From Streptomyces cellulosae (lineage in GTDB: Bacteria; Actinomycetota; Actinomycetes; Streptomycetales; Streptomycetaceae), in the NCBI GenBank assembly GCA_014655195.1, contig BNBH01000049.1, forward strand, positions 1 through 33,923: a stretch of DNA of 33,923 bases, written 5' to 3'. Positions 22,924 through 30,506 of the stretch are shown here, piece after piece. The position numbers and the translations under genes are program-made. The notes under the pieces were generated by a model, which worked only from the letters and a program-made list of their open reading frames with translations, was not told the origin of the DNA and made no database searches. Within the stretch, counting starts at the first letter, position 1. The number at the start of each line of letters is the position of its first letter.

Positions 22924-24723
22924 TCAGCGTGTCCTGCGGATGGCGTCTGTGGCCGCCTTGGCGATGGCGACGGGAGCGCTGGAGGGCCGGGACAGGTGCA
23001 GCAAGGTGGTTCCCGGCAAGTGACGGGACTCCGCGGTGAGGGTGAGCTGGAGTACGGCGCAGCCAGCGGTCGTGAGCTGCTTGACGCGGGTGACGGCTTG
23101 AGCGGTTTCGTCGCTGCCGTACCGGGCGTCGGTGACGATCACGAGGAGGCGGCCGGCGCCGGGGCGGCTGAGTTCGAGGCCGTGGTCGAGTGCGTCGATG
23201 GCGTCGCCGAGGTTGTGGTGGCCGCCGGTGGCATCGAACGTCGTCACGCGCTCTGGTGCTCGGTGGGTGGGCCGGGTCAGTGCGGTCAGGTGCCTGTCGT
23301 AGGCGATGGTGGCGGTCAGGGAGTCGGGGTCGGTCAGGGCTGCTGCGCGTGCCACGATCCAGGCAGCGGACGCCACGGGCGCGCAGGCGGCACGCATGGA
23401 GCCGGAGACGTCGACGGCGATCCCCACACGCAGCGGTGGGGTGGGGAAGTTCCGGCGGCGGGTGTGGGTGAACGGTTCTGCGGTGGGGACCGACCCGGCC
23501 GCGCGCTGAGCGTCGCGGGCGAGGGCCGCGCGCATGTTGAGGCGGCCGGGCGGGGTGGGGCTGGTGGTCCGCTCCTCGGTCCGCTCGCGGTAGGCGGCGG
23601 CACGCAGGGCGCGGCTCAGGCGCGCGGCGGCACTCTGCTCGGCGGCGGTGGGCCTGCGGGTGCCGGTGACCGGGTTGCCGGAGGGCGCCGGTGTGCCATC
23701 GGGGTTGACGGTGGTGCCACGGGCGTTGAACACCGACTTGGCGGTGGCGGCAGCTTTGCGTCGCCGGCCGGCCCGCTGGGCGCGGTCCTGAGCCTGCGCC
23801 TTGGACCGCGACGCCATGGCGTTGGCCGCTGCGGCCTGTGCCGCGAGATCGGCCGCGTCGGTGGCTGCCGTGCTCTCCATGACGACCCCCACGGCGCCGG
23901 ACAGCAGATCGGAGAGGCCCTCCGGCACGGGCAGGACGGGGGCCGCGGCGTCCAGAGCGTCGCACCATTCTTGACCGCGCGCGAGCATGGTCGTGGCATC
24001 GTGGTCGGCGCACTGGTGAGCTGCGGTCCAGATGCGGGTGAGTGTAGCCAGCAGGTCTGCGCCCAGCACCTTTTCGCACAGATCGGCGACAGCCCGAGTC
24101 TCGCCGGCGTCCAGGATGCCGACGTCACGGCGACCGAGGATCAGGGCCGCCACGGCGGCGGCCTGCTCGATGCCCTGGAGGGTGGGGTGGGCGATATCGG
24201 GCATGACCAGGGTTCGGGCACTGGTGCGCAGGTACGTGCGGTCCGTGGACCGCGTGATCAGGTGTGCGCCTTCGACGCGGCTCTCCTCCAGTAGGAACGC
24301 GGCCTCGACGACACGGGGGCTCGCTCCGGCAGGCTGTGTCCAGACGGAGTGAGCCGCGTGCGCGGCCTCGTGGACGAACACTCCCCAGGCGGCGGGATAC
24401 CGCTCCTCGTCGCCCACGATCCGCGGATGAATCTCGTGGGGCTGGAGGGGGGCGAACAGGCGGGCGTCGAACTCGACCTCGCCCAGGGTGGGGAAGAACG
24501 CGGCCGGTGCGCCGCTGCGCGTGCCGGGGCGGCAGGTGACGAGGAGGTCGTTACGGCCGGAGAGTTCGACCAGCCGGTCGCCGAGTTCGGCTCCCACACG
24601 CAGCCACGCGGCCGGGGAGGAACGGGGTTGCGCGGGCGGGGCGCCGTCATCGTCCCATCGTGCGAGGTCGGCGTCGTCGTCCAGCGTGGTGGCGGGGGAC
24701 TGAACATGGTGGTGGGCGCTCAT
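22924..24723 (-). CDS. zincin-like/VWA protein, partner of the MoxR ATPase
   Basis: A 599-residue protein. An N-terminal region has HEAAH (118-122) with a downstream Glu-rich segment LLEESRVEGAHL, the pattern of HExxH metallopeptidases. Residues about 290-400 form a charged linker rich in Ala, Arg and Gln. The C-terminal VWA domain has the MIDAS motif DVSGS (438-442) and a second metal-site element VTDAR (530-534). VWA proteins paired with MoxR ATPases act as chaperone-like machines inserting metals or remodelling partners. ATG 24723 overlaps the ATPase stop as ATGA, so the two are coupled. No signal peptide or membrane segment is visible. The substrate is unknown, and whether the HEAAH site is catalytic is inference. 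Confidence 0.8.
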   Translation of the reverse strand: MSAHHHVQSPATTLDDDADLARWDDDGAPPAQPRSSPAAWLRVGAELGDRLVELSGRNDLLVTCRPGTRSGAPAAFFPTLGEVEFDARLFAPLQPHEIHPRIVGDEERYPAAWGVFVHEAAHAAHSVWTQPAGASPRVVEAAFLLEESRVEGAHLITRSTDRTYLRTSARTLVMPDIAHPTLQGIEQAAAVAALILGRRDVGILDAGETRAVADLCEKVLGADLLATLTRIWTAAHQCADHDATTMLARGQEWCDALDAAAPVLPVPEGLSDLLSGAVGVVMESTAATDAADLAAQAAAANAMASRSKAQAQDRAQRAGRRRKAAATAKSVFNARGTTVNPDGTPAPSGNPVTGTRRPTAAEQSAAARLSRALRAAAYRERTEERTTSPTPPGRLNMRAALARDAQRAAGSVPTAEPFTHTRRRNFPTPPLRVGIAVDVSGSMRAACAPVASAAWIVARAAALTDPDSLTATIAYDRHLTALTRPTHRAPERVTTFDATGGHHNLGDAIDALDHGLELSRPGAGRLLVIVTDARYGSDETAQAVTRVKQLTTAGCAVLQLTLTAESRHLPGTTLLHLSRPSSAPVAIAKAATDAIRRTR

Positions 24724-25925
24724 CGCGGGCGACCCCGGTGTGCGGAGCCGGTGCTGCCTGGGGGATGCCGGGCGGCCGAGGCGGGGAGCTGCTTGCCGAG
24801 GGTGAGAGGAGCGATATTTTTGACGCCGACAGCCTTCATGACGGCGTCGGCGACGGCATCGCGATCCTCCACAGGAGCGATGCCTACCAGGTTCGCGAGC
24901 GCGGCCTTGGTGCCAAGGACGGCCTCGGTCTTCTGGTAACTGAGCAGTTCCCGCAGTTGGGGGGCCCAGCCCAGCTCGCCGAGTTCGACCTGACGGGAGA
25001 GGTGTCGGGCGACCCGGACCACCCGGGCATCGATCCTCAAGGCCAGGGCGAGGTCATAGTCCGTGCCGATCTGGATCTGCACGCTGAACCGGCTCGCGAG
25101 CGCCTCCGTCAACACCGCGCCGTGGACGCCGGGATTGTGGCCCGCCACCACGTAGAAGCCCGGCTCGGCCTTGATGGTCTCGCCCTTGTGGGCCTTGACC
25201 TGGATCTGCCTGCGCCCGTCCATCGCGGGATACAGCGCCGCCAGGACCTTCGGTGAGATCAAGGTGGCATCGTCGATCAGCAGAGCGCGGCCCTCGGTCA
25301 TCGCGGTGACCAGCGGACCGTACTGGAAGACATAGGCTCCCGCGTCGTCCTGTGTGTACTCGCCGATCAAGTCGCCGACCGTGGTGTCGCCGTCACCGGC
25401 GACGGTGAGCAGGTCCGGGAACGCCGCCTCGACCAGACTCGTCTTGCCGGTGCCCGGAGGGCCGTAGAGCAGCACCGGCACGTCGGCGTCGCGCAAGCGA
25501 TTCAACGCCTCGACGTCGGGCAGATCGGCCAGCTCCCGGGGGTGGTAGAGCTGGCCCCCCGCGCGGCGGATCGGGCCAGTCTGCCTGGGCGTGGCTGCTG
25601 CGGTGTAGGTCGTACGGGCCGTGGCCGCCTGAGCGCGGGGAGAGTGGGTGCCCGGTGGGCTGATCACAGCCCTCTGCGCGGCGGCGGCGGTTTTCCCGTT
25701 CGCGCGGAACTCCGGTTGTCCGGTCCCGCTTTGGTCGGCCTCGCCGCGTCGCACCAGGGTAAGCGCGGCGTTGCGGACGGCGCCGTGGGAGTGGCCCAGC
25801 TGCCTGGCCATGTCCCCGATGGTGAGCTTGTCCGCCGGCCGGTCGGCCAGCAGCCGGGCCACCTTGGCCCGGAGCTCGCCGCCCTTGGTGCGCGCTGGTC
25901 TGGTAGGCGTTCCGGGTGTGGTCAA
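24720..25925 (-). CDS. MoxR-type AAA+ ATPase with N-terminal winged-helix-like domain
   Basis: A 401-residue protein. Residues about 16-70 look like a winged helix (KVARLLADRPADKLTIGDMA, GHSHGAVRNAALTLVRRGEA). A Pro/Ala-rich linker leads to a MoxR-type AAA+ core with Walker A GPPGTGKT (155-162), Walker B LLIDDATL (215-222) and VVAGHNPG as sensor-1-like segment. TTG at 25925 overlaps the preceding stop as TTGA and has GAAGGGA seven bases upstream. It is coupled to the VWA gene. The fused DNA-binding-like domain is unusual for MoxR proteins and could tether the machine to DNA. Confidence 0.8.
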   Translation of the reverse strand: MTTPGTPTRPARTKGGELRAKVARLLADRPADKLTIGDMARQLGHSHGAVRNAALTLVRRGEADQSGTGQPEFRANGKTAAAAQRAVISPPGTHSPRAQAATARTTYTAAATPRQTGPIRRAGGQLYHPRELADLPDVEALNRLRDADVPVLLYGPPGTGKTSLVEAAFPDLLTVAGDGDTTVGDLIGEYTQDDAGAYVFQYGPLVTAMTEGRALLIDDATLISPKVLAALYPAMDGRRQIQVKAHKGETIKAEPGFYVVAGHNPGVHGAVLTEALASRFSVQIQIGTDYDLALALRIDARVVRVARHLSRQVELGELGWAPQLRELLSYQKTEAVLGTKAALANLVGIAPVEDRDAVADAVMKAVGVKNIAPLTLGKQLPASAARHPPGSTGSAHRGRPR

Positions 25926-26304
25926 AACGAGGTCCCTTCAACAGGTATGAGCGAGCGCGGGGTTGACGATGAGCTGGAAGGGCTGGCCGCCCGCGGTGCT
26001 ATCACGGGCTGTGCCGATATCGGCGACCAGGCCAACCGGGGCGTACCGTCGGCGCTCACCGGCCGGCCGAGGGCTCGGTCCAGGTGCACGGGATGGCCGA
26101 CGACGAGCAGCTCGCTGGCTGCCGAGCAGGCCCGTGCGTCCGCTCCGTACCGGGTTCCGTCGCTCGGCAGGCGCAGCCTGGCGTCTCTTCGAAGCCGTCC
26201 TGGAGCAGGATCCGCCGGGCGGCGGCGTTGTAGCCGGTGGTGGTGATCTCGCCGGTGATGGTGTGCCGGATCGGCATGAACGGCTCTGCTGGTGATTCGG
26301 GCAA
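25922..26304 (-). pseudogene. paralogous operon protein with one-base frameshift
   Basis: TTG 26304 has GGAG seven bases upstream, overlapping the previous TAG. The first frame gives GEITTTGYNAAARRILLQDGF; without a frameshift it degenerates and stops at 26056. Adding one base near 26180 shifts into a frame reading RLRLPSDGTRYGADARAC, then ELLVVGHPVHLD, to a TGA at 25922 that overlaps the ATPase TTG as TTGA. The joined 127-residue product resembles the IL...GF...GY-x-V-x-D domain found elsewhere in the operon. It is either an inactivated gene or a sequence error. Confidence 0.6.
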
Positions 26305-26314
26305 AGCGGATCTC

Positions 26315-27502
26315 CTATCGGTGGCGGGCGGTCATGCTGGCGCGGGGCGGCGCGGGCGGTGTGGTGTCCACGGCCGGGCGAGGGCGGGCGCGCAGCACGG
26401 GGGTGCGGTGCGGAGGCAGGACGGCGACGGTCGCACCGAGGTCCTCGGCTGCCTCTTCGACTTCGAGGGTGAGGAACTCGATCTGCCGGCCCAGCGCTGA
26501 GAGGCGGGCGGCGATCTGACGGCCCTGCACGGTCTCCAGGGCGCTGGCGAACTGGCCGCTCGTCTCCAGAAGTTCCTGCAGGCGGACCATCGGGCCGGCG
26601 GCGTAGCCGCGCTGGACAGCTCCCAGGAGAGCGTTCGATGCGTCACCGGCACTGTGGCCTTCGACGACGTCGCGGATGAGGTCCTGCAGGGACAGCTCCG
26701 GGGCCGGAGCCGGACGGTTGAACCGGGAGATGTCCGAGCGCAGCACGCCGGGCGGAACCGGAGCGGGCAGGGCCTTGCCCGCCTCGTACTCGTGGGCGAA
26801 GTGCCCGATCACCTGCCAGCCCGGCGCGCCCGGGTCGCCGCGCAGCGCGACCACGGTGGAGTCGTCGTCCTCGACCAGGTAAGCGAGGGTGATCGGCTGT
26901 CCGTCGGCGGCATACCACGACTCGGTCAGCTCCAGCGCACCACGTATCTGTGCGGCCCGGGCCCTGTCGGTCCACAACTGCTGTTCCTCGTCGGTCAGCG
27001 GAGCCTGGTGGTGCCGGCCGTCGCGCTGGTCGGCGAGGTTGCTGGCGATCGGGCTGTGGTCCGCCCAGGCAGTGAGGTGCGGCCACAGAGCCGCGTGCTG
27101 AGCACGTTCGGCTGGAGAGCCGGGCGCGGCCGGCCGGTCGAGGGCCCGGCGGATCTCGGCGGCGGACGATGCCAAGCCGTCCAGGACGGCCCGCCACCCG
27201 CTCAGGTGCCGGGCAGGCGGCAAATCGTCGAGCGCGAGTCGGGCGGCATCGAGGAGAGCCTCGGCGTGCGGGGCGAGGTGGGTGACGTACGCCTCCAGTG
27301 CCGCCTTGTCGCGGTGGGCTCGTGCGGCTGCGGCGGCGTCTGCGTGGACGGTGTGGCCGTGGCGGTCGCGTGTCATGTCGAGGGCGGCATCGGTCTCGCA
27401 GTCGATGACTGCCATTCGCAGCCGGAAGTCGCGTGCCTTGCTGGCCAGTGCGGACGCTGTCGGCAAAGGGCTGTCGGAGGCCGGGTTGTTCGCGGGTGTC
27501 AT
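26315..27502 (-). CDS. large element protein, unknown function
   Basis: A 395-residue protein. The N-terminal half is helical (ALASKARDFRLRMAVIDCE, RDKAALEAYVTHLAPHAEAL). The middle has PITLAYLVEDDDSTVVALRG and GWQVIGHFAHEYEAGKAL, and a second helical part follows (LSLQDLIRDVVEGHSAGDA, ARLSALGRQIEFLTLEVEEA), possibly a coiled coil. ATG 27502 overlaps the upstream stop as ATGA. Not recognised. Its TAG overlaps the ribosome site of the next gene. Confidence 0.7.
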   Translation of the reverse strand: MTPANNPASDSPLPTASALASKARDFRLRMAVIDCETDAALDMTRDRHGHTVHADAAAAARAHRDKAALEAYVTHLAPHAEALLDAARLALDDLPPARHLSGWRAVLDGLASSAAEIRRALDRPAAPGSPAERAQHAALWPHLTAWADHSPIASNLADQRDGRHHQAPLTDEEQQLWTDRARAAQIRGALELTESWYAADGQPITLAYLVEDDDSTVVALRGDPGAPGWQVIGHFAHEYEAGKALPAPVPPGVLRSDISRFNRPAPAPELSLQDLIRDVVEGHSAGDASNALLGAVQRGYAAGPMVRLQELLETSGQFASALETVQGRQIAARLSALGRQIEFLTLEVEEAAEDLGATVAVLPPHRTPVLRARPRPAVDTTPPAPPRASMTARHR

Positions 27503-27957
27503 CGGGACCGCCCGCCGGCTGCGGCCGTCAGGTGGACGGTGGGAGCGTAGGTGGGCTTCGGCGGGATCGGCCGGGCCGACGGAGGGGAGGTGGTGGGAGG
27601 CGTGGAGCGCTGCGTCGTTCGGCCGGCGGCAGCCTGGGCGAGCCGGCTGCGGTGCTCCTGGAGTCCGTGGGGCCGGACGGGGCGCAGCGGGCCGGTGGAG
27701 AGGGCAGGGTTGAGGCGGATGTCGGCCTGCACGGTGTAGCCCCGGCGGCGCAGGTCGTGGACGGCCTGGCGGGTGCGTCGGACTCCGTCGCGCTCGGGCT
27801 CGCTGAGGCGGTACAGCCCGGGTGCACCGGGGACGGGCTCGAATTGCTCGCGTTCCAGGAACCAGTGGGCGAGGTGCTGGGGAATCGAGGAGGTGAAGGA
27901 GGCGACGAAGCCGTGTTCCTTGTGGTCTCCGAAGGAGAAGTGGGTGCCGGGTTGCAA
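27499..27957 (-). CDS. operon protein, GY-x-V domain paralogue
   Basis: A 152-residue protein. The segment AHWFLEREQFEPVPGAPGLY, then RLSEPERDGVRRTRQAVHDL and RRRGYTVQADI, follows the recurrent domain of this operon; a Pro-rich, basic tail ends the protein. TTG 27957 is the only canonical start after the previous stop, though GGAG is 12 nt upstream. The codon six bases after GGAG is GCT, so initiation is unclear. It ends as ATGA over the next start. Confidence 0.6.
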   Translation of the reverse strand: MQPGTHFSFGDHKEHGFVASFTSSIPQHLAHWFLEREQFEPVPGAPGLYRLSEPERDGVRRTRQAVHDLRRRGYTVQADIRLNPALSTGPLRPVRPHGLQEHRSRLAQAAAGRTTQRSTPPTTSPPSARPIPPKPTYAPTVHLTAAAGGRSR

Positions 27958-27995
27958 GGGAGCGGAAGTCTCCAGTCGTTGTCGGGGTGGAGCGG

Positions 27996-28385
27996 TCAGT
28001 GGCTGCGGTACGCCGACCGGGCCGCGGCGAGGGGGCGGGCTGGGGCTGCGACGGGGAGGGCCGGGCGGCGGTGGGGTGCGCTCAGGCGGGCCTGGCGCAA
28101 GAACGCGTCGCCGTCGGTCAGCCAGGTCTCGATCGCCGGCCACGCGCGTGCTCGGCGCTCCTGCTCCGGTACGGCACCACCGTGGACGATCTCGTCGAGC
28201 AGGGATTCGGCATCGATCACGGCGTCGGCCAGACGGGAGAGGGCTGCGGCGTCGTCGGGCCACGGGCTGGTCGCGGGCCGGCACCGGTCGAGAAGCGTCG
28301 GGGCGTGGTCGACGACGGTCAGGAAACGGCGCCAGGCGTGGTCGAGGAACAGCTCCGTCGAGGCGCCGAGGGCAGCGGCGCTCAG
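27996..28385 (-). CDS. small helical operon protein, apparent CTG start
   Basis: About 129 residues, helical (ALGASTELFLDHAWRRFLTV, AALSRLADAVIDAESLLDEI, AWPAIETWLTDGDAFLRQA) with a Pro/Ala-rich C-terminus. No canonical start occurs near the N-terminus. CTG at 28383-28385 overlaps the upstream TGA as CTGA, mirroring the ATGA and GTGA couplings of its neighbours, and is followed by Ser-Ala-Ala. The frame upstream to 28817 lies inside the previous gene. Function unknown. Confidence 0.6.
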   Translation of the reverse strand: MSAAALGASTELFLDHAWRRFLTVVDHAPTLLDRCRPATSPWPDDAAALSRLADAVIDAESLLDEIVHGGAVPEQERRARAWPAIETWLTDGDAFLRQARLSAPHRRPALPVAAPARPLAAARSAYRSH

Positions 28386-29092
28386 CGGCTGTAGCGGCCG
28401 GAGGCGTTCATGGCCTGCCAGGTGTCGTGCTCGCAGCGGATGTCTCCGAGCACGGCGGCGATGGCCGCCGTCTGGCGGGCATGGACGGCCTGCTCGTAGG
28501 CGGGAACGTACCGGTCGGTGAGGGCCTGGGCAGCCCGCCCGGGAAACGGCGGCAGGACGATGCTGCGCGGAGCGTGGGGATCGCCGTAGCCCTCTTCGAG
28601 CCCTTCCGGCGAGAAGGCGCCTACCAGGTAGTCGAGTTGCCGGCCGGACCGCTCGATGAACAACAGCGTGGTGCCCTGCGCCGCGTCGGTGAGGACCGCG
28701 GCGCAGGGGATCCTTTCGCTCTGGACGGCGCGGCCGAGGTCGCCGCTGTCCCAGATCCAGGGGACCAGGTCTTCCTGCCAGGCCGGGTGCGCATAGATCT
28801 CGACCGAGGCGTGCCACTGGCCGGGCAGCAGGCGCGCGAGGTCACGGGCGGCGTCGCCGATGAACCGGCGGCTGCTCGTGTGCACGCTGGCGCGGTGCCA
28901 CTTCGCGCACGTGACCAGATCGACCACGGTGGTCTGGGTGCCGCCCGTGGGCAGGTGCCAGACCCCGTCGTCGGCTCGCTGGAAGCCACTCTCCGCGAGG
29001 GCGGTGTGCGCCCACGGGTACTGCTCGCCCGAGGCGATGGCGACGATCCCGGACTCCCGGCTGTGCGACAGGACGATCTGCGCCTCAGCCAC
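28382..29092 (-). CDS. operon protein, unknown function
   Basis: A 236-residue protein. GTG 29092 is preferred over GTG 29110 because GAGGA lies eight bases upstream; both overlap the glycosyltransferase end. It includes AHTALAESGFQRADDGVWHL (about 28-47), a variant of the recurrent AHGF...Y-x-L element, then TVVDLVTCAKWHRASVHTSS, an IYAHPAWQEDLVPWIWDSGD segment and a helical C-terminal part. No known domain. Confidence 0.7.
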   Translation of the reverse strand: MAEAQIVLSHSRESGIVAIASGEQYPWAHTALAESGFQRADDGVWHLPTGGTQTTVVDLVTCAKWHRASVHTSSRRFIGDAARDLARLLPGQWHASVEIYAHPAWQEDLVPWIWDSGDLGRAVQSERIPCAAVLTDAAQGTTLLFIERSGRQLDYLVGAFSPEGLEEGYGDPHAPRSIVLPPFPGRAAQALTDRYVPAYEQAVHARQTAAIAAVLGDIRCEHDTWQAMNASGRYSR

Positions 29093-29840
29093 GGACCAGG
29101 TCCTCGCCACCCTGCAGGACGGCGCGCAGGCTGCGCCCGTACGCCCAGGCGTGCTCCCGGGCCGCCGCCTCCAGCTGGTCGTACCCGACCTGGGCCGTCA
29201 TCTGTCCGGGGTGCTTGCGGTACCGGTACACAGGGGCCGGCAGCAGGATTCCGGGTGCGAGCGTGGTGACGCCGAGGGCCGCGCAGTAGTCCTCGCCCTG
29301 GACGAGGCCGCCCATCGGCGCGGCGCGCACGAGGTCGGTGCGGGCGAGGATCGTGGTCGGCCCGATGGGGATCGTGTCCGTCGGCGACTTCCAATACGTC
29401 CAAACGTCGCCGGCCTCGTGCCGGCCGGGCGGGGCGGGGCAGCGCCACAGGCGGGTCGAGCCGTCGGGGTACTGGTCCTCGCTCCACCCCGCGCACCAGC
29501 CGACTCCGGTGGACTCCAGGGTGTCCAGCCGTACGGACATGGCGTCATCGGTGAACTCATCGTCATCGTCGGCCCAGTTGACGTAAGGGGTGCGCACGTG
29601 GGTGAGGGCCAGGTTCCTGGCGCAGGCCGCGCCGACCGGCCGGGGCAGGCGCAGTGTACGGATGCGGGAGTCCTGCGCGAGCGGGGCCGGCAGGCGTTCG
29701 GGTGCGGTGCCGTCGAGCGCGATCACGGCCTCCCACGGCACGGACTGCCGGGTAAGACTGGCGTGCATGGCGGTCAGGTAGTCGAGGCGGTCGTCGCGCA
29801 GACGGGTGGCGATGACGACCGTAATCAGAGGAGCGGGCAG
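29085..29840 (-). CDS. family 2-type (GT-A) glycosyltransferase
   Basis: About 251 residues with the GT-A layout: PLITVVIATRLRDDRLDYL at the N-terminus, VIALDGT, LPRPVGAACARNLALTHV, and an acidic metal-binding segment WADDDDEF (Asp91-94 from the proposed start), then GLVQGEDYC and YRKHPGQM further on. It should transfer a nucleotide-sugar residue to an unknown acceptor. No membrane segment is seen. After the previous stop no ATG or GTG is in frame. CTG at 29838-29840 lies six bases after GGAG; TTG 29855 lacks a ribosome site. A sugar transferase inside a conjugation operon is unusual and may modify the pilus, a surface protein or DNA. Confidence 0.75.
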   Translation of the reverse strand: MPAPLITVVIATRLRDDRLDYLTAMHASLTRQSVPWEAVIALDGTAPERLPAPLAQDSRIRTLRLPRPVGAACARNLALTHVRTPYVNWADDDDEFTDDAMSVRLDTLESTGVGWCAGWSEDQYPDGSTRLWRCPAPPGRHEAGDVWTYWKSPTDTIPIGPTTILARTDLVRAAPMGGLVQGEDYCAALGVTTLAPGILLPAPVYRYRKHPGQMTAQVGYDQLEAAAREHAWAYGRSLRAVLQGGEDLVRG

Positions 29841-29871
29841 GGAAATCTCCGGCAATGAGAGGCGGTGAGGG

Positions 29872-30444
29872 TCAGCGGCGGGCAGCCGTGCGGGGCCCGG
29901 TCGGCGCTGCACCGGCAGCGGGCCGCGGCGGGCGCGTGGTGGGCGTCCGGCGTGTGGTGATGGCGGGCCAGTGCGCCGGGTGGTCGCTGAAGGGGGTACT
30001 GGGGTCGGTGTCCCAGGCGACGAGGGGGCCCGTGCCGGTGTGAGCCATGCTGATCACTTCGATGCCCTGCGGATGCAGGATGTAGCCCCACTGCATGCCC
30101 AGTTCGCCGGCGGTGGTGTCGGTGACCGTCATGCGCACCGGGGGCGAGCCGTCCGGAGTGATCAGGTGATCGAGGGTCCGGCTGGGCCAGTGTTCGCCGC
30201 CGGTCAGCGCGGCCACGAGCGTGGGCGGGGCGTCATCGAGGAGATCGGTGCCGAGTTCGTCCCAGCCGACGGTGATGTCGTCGATGAGGTGCTGGGCCAT
30301 GGCCTCGACGTCACGTCCGAACTTGTACTGGTAGGCGGCCAGGAGGAGCGGGAGGTGGTGGCTGGGCACGCCGTCGAGCTGGACGTGGATGCCGCTGTAC
30401 CCCGTACCGATGGTGGATCGGGCGATGAAGGAGTGTGTGGACAG
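29872..30444 (-). CDS. conserved element protein, apparent CTG start
   Basis: About 190 residues: STHSFIARSTIGTGYSGIHV, then LDGVPSHHLPLLLAAYQYKF, AQHLIDDITVGWDELGTDLL and WGYILHPQGIEVISM. This pattern is familiar from hypothetical proteins of Streptomyces, which begin at the residue encoded here by CTG (30442-30444). GGAG is six bases upstream. The frame to 30624 lies within the lipoprotein gene. A Pro/Arg tail ends AARR with TGACC. Confidence 0.7.
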   Translation of the reverse strand: MSTHSFIARSTIGTGYSGIHVQLDGVPSHHLPLLLAAYQYKFGRDVEAMAQHLIDDITVGWDELGTDLLDDAPPTLVAALTGGEHWPSRTLDHLITPDGSPPVRMTVTDTTAGELGMQWGYILHPQGIEVISMAHTGTGPLVAWDTDPSTPFSDHPAHWPAITTRRTPTTRPPRPAAGAAPTGPRTAARR

Positions 30445-30506
30445 GGAGTTCTCCGGAGCGAGCAGAGGGATGCCCGGCGGCCGTCGAAGTGGTGGCGCGG
30501 GTGTGG

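Noticed and set aside
22924..24294. Long plus-strand frame opposite the VWA gene
   Set aside because: The minus frame has HEAAH and DVSGS motifs and a coupled start; the plus frame has no recognisable domain.
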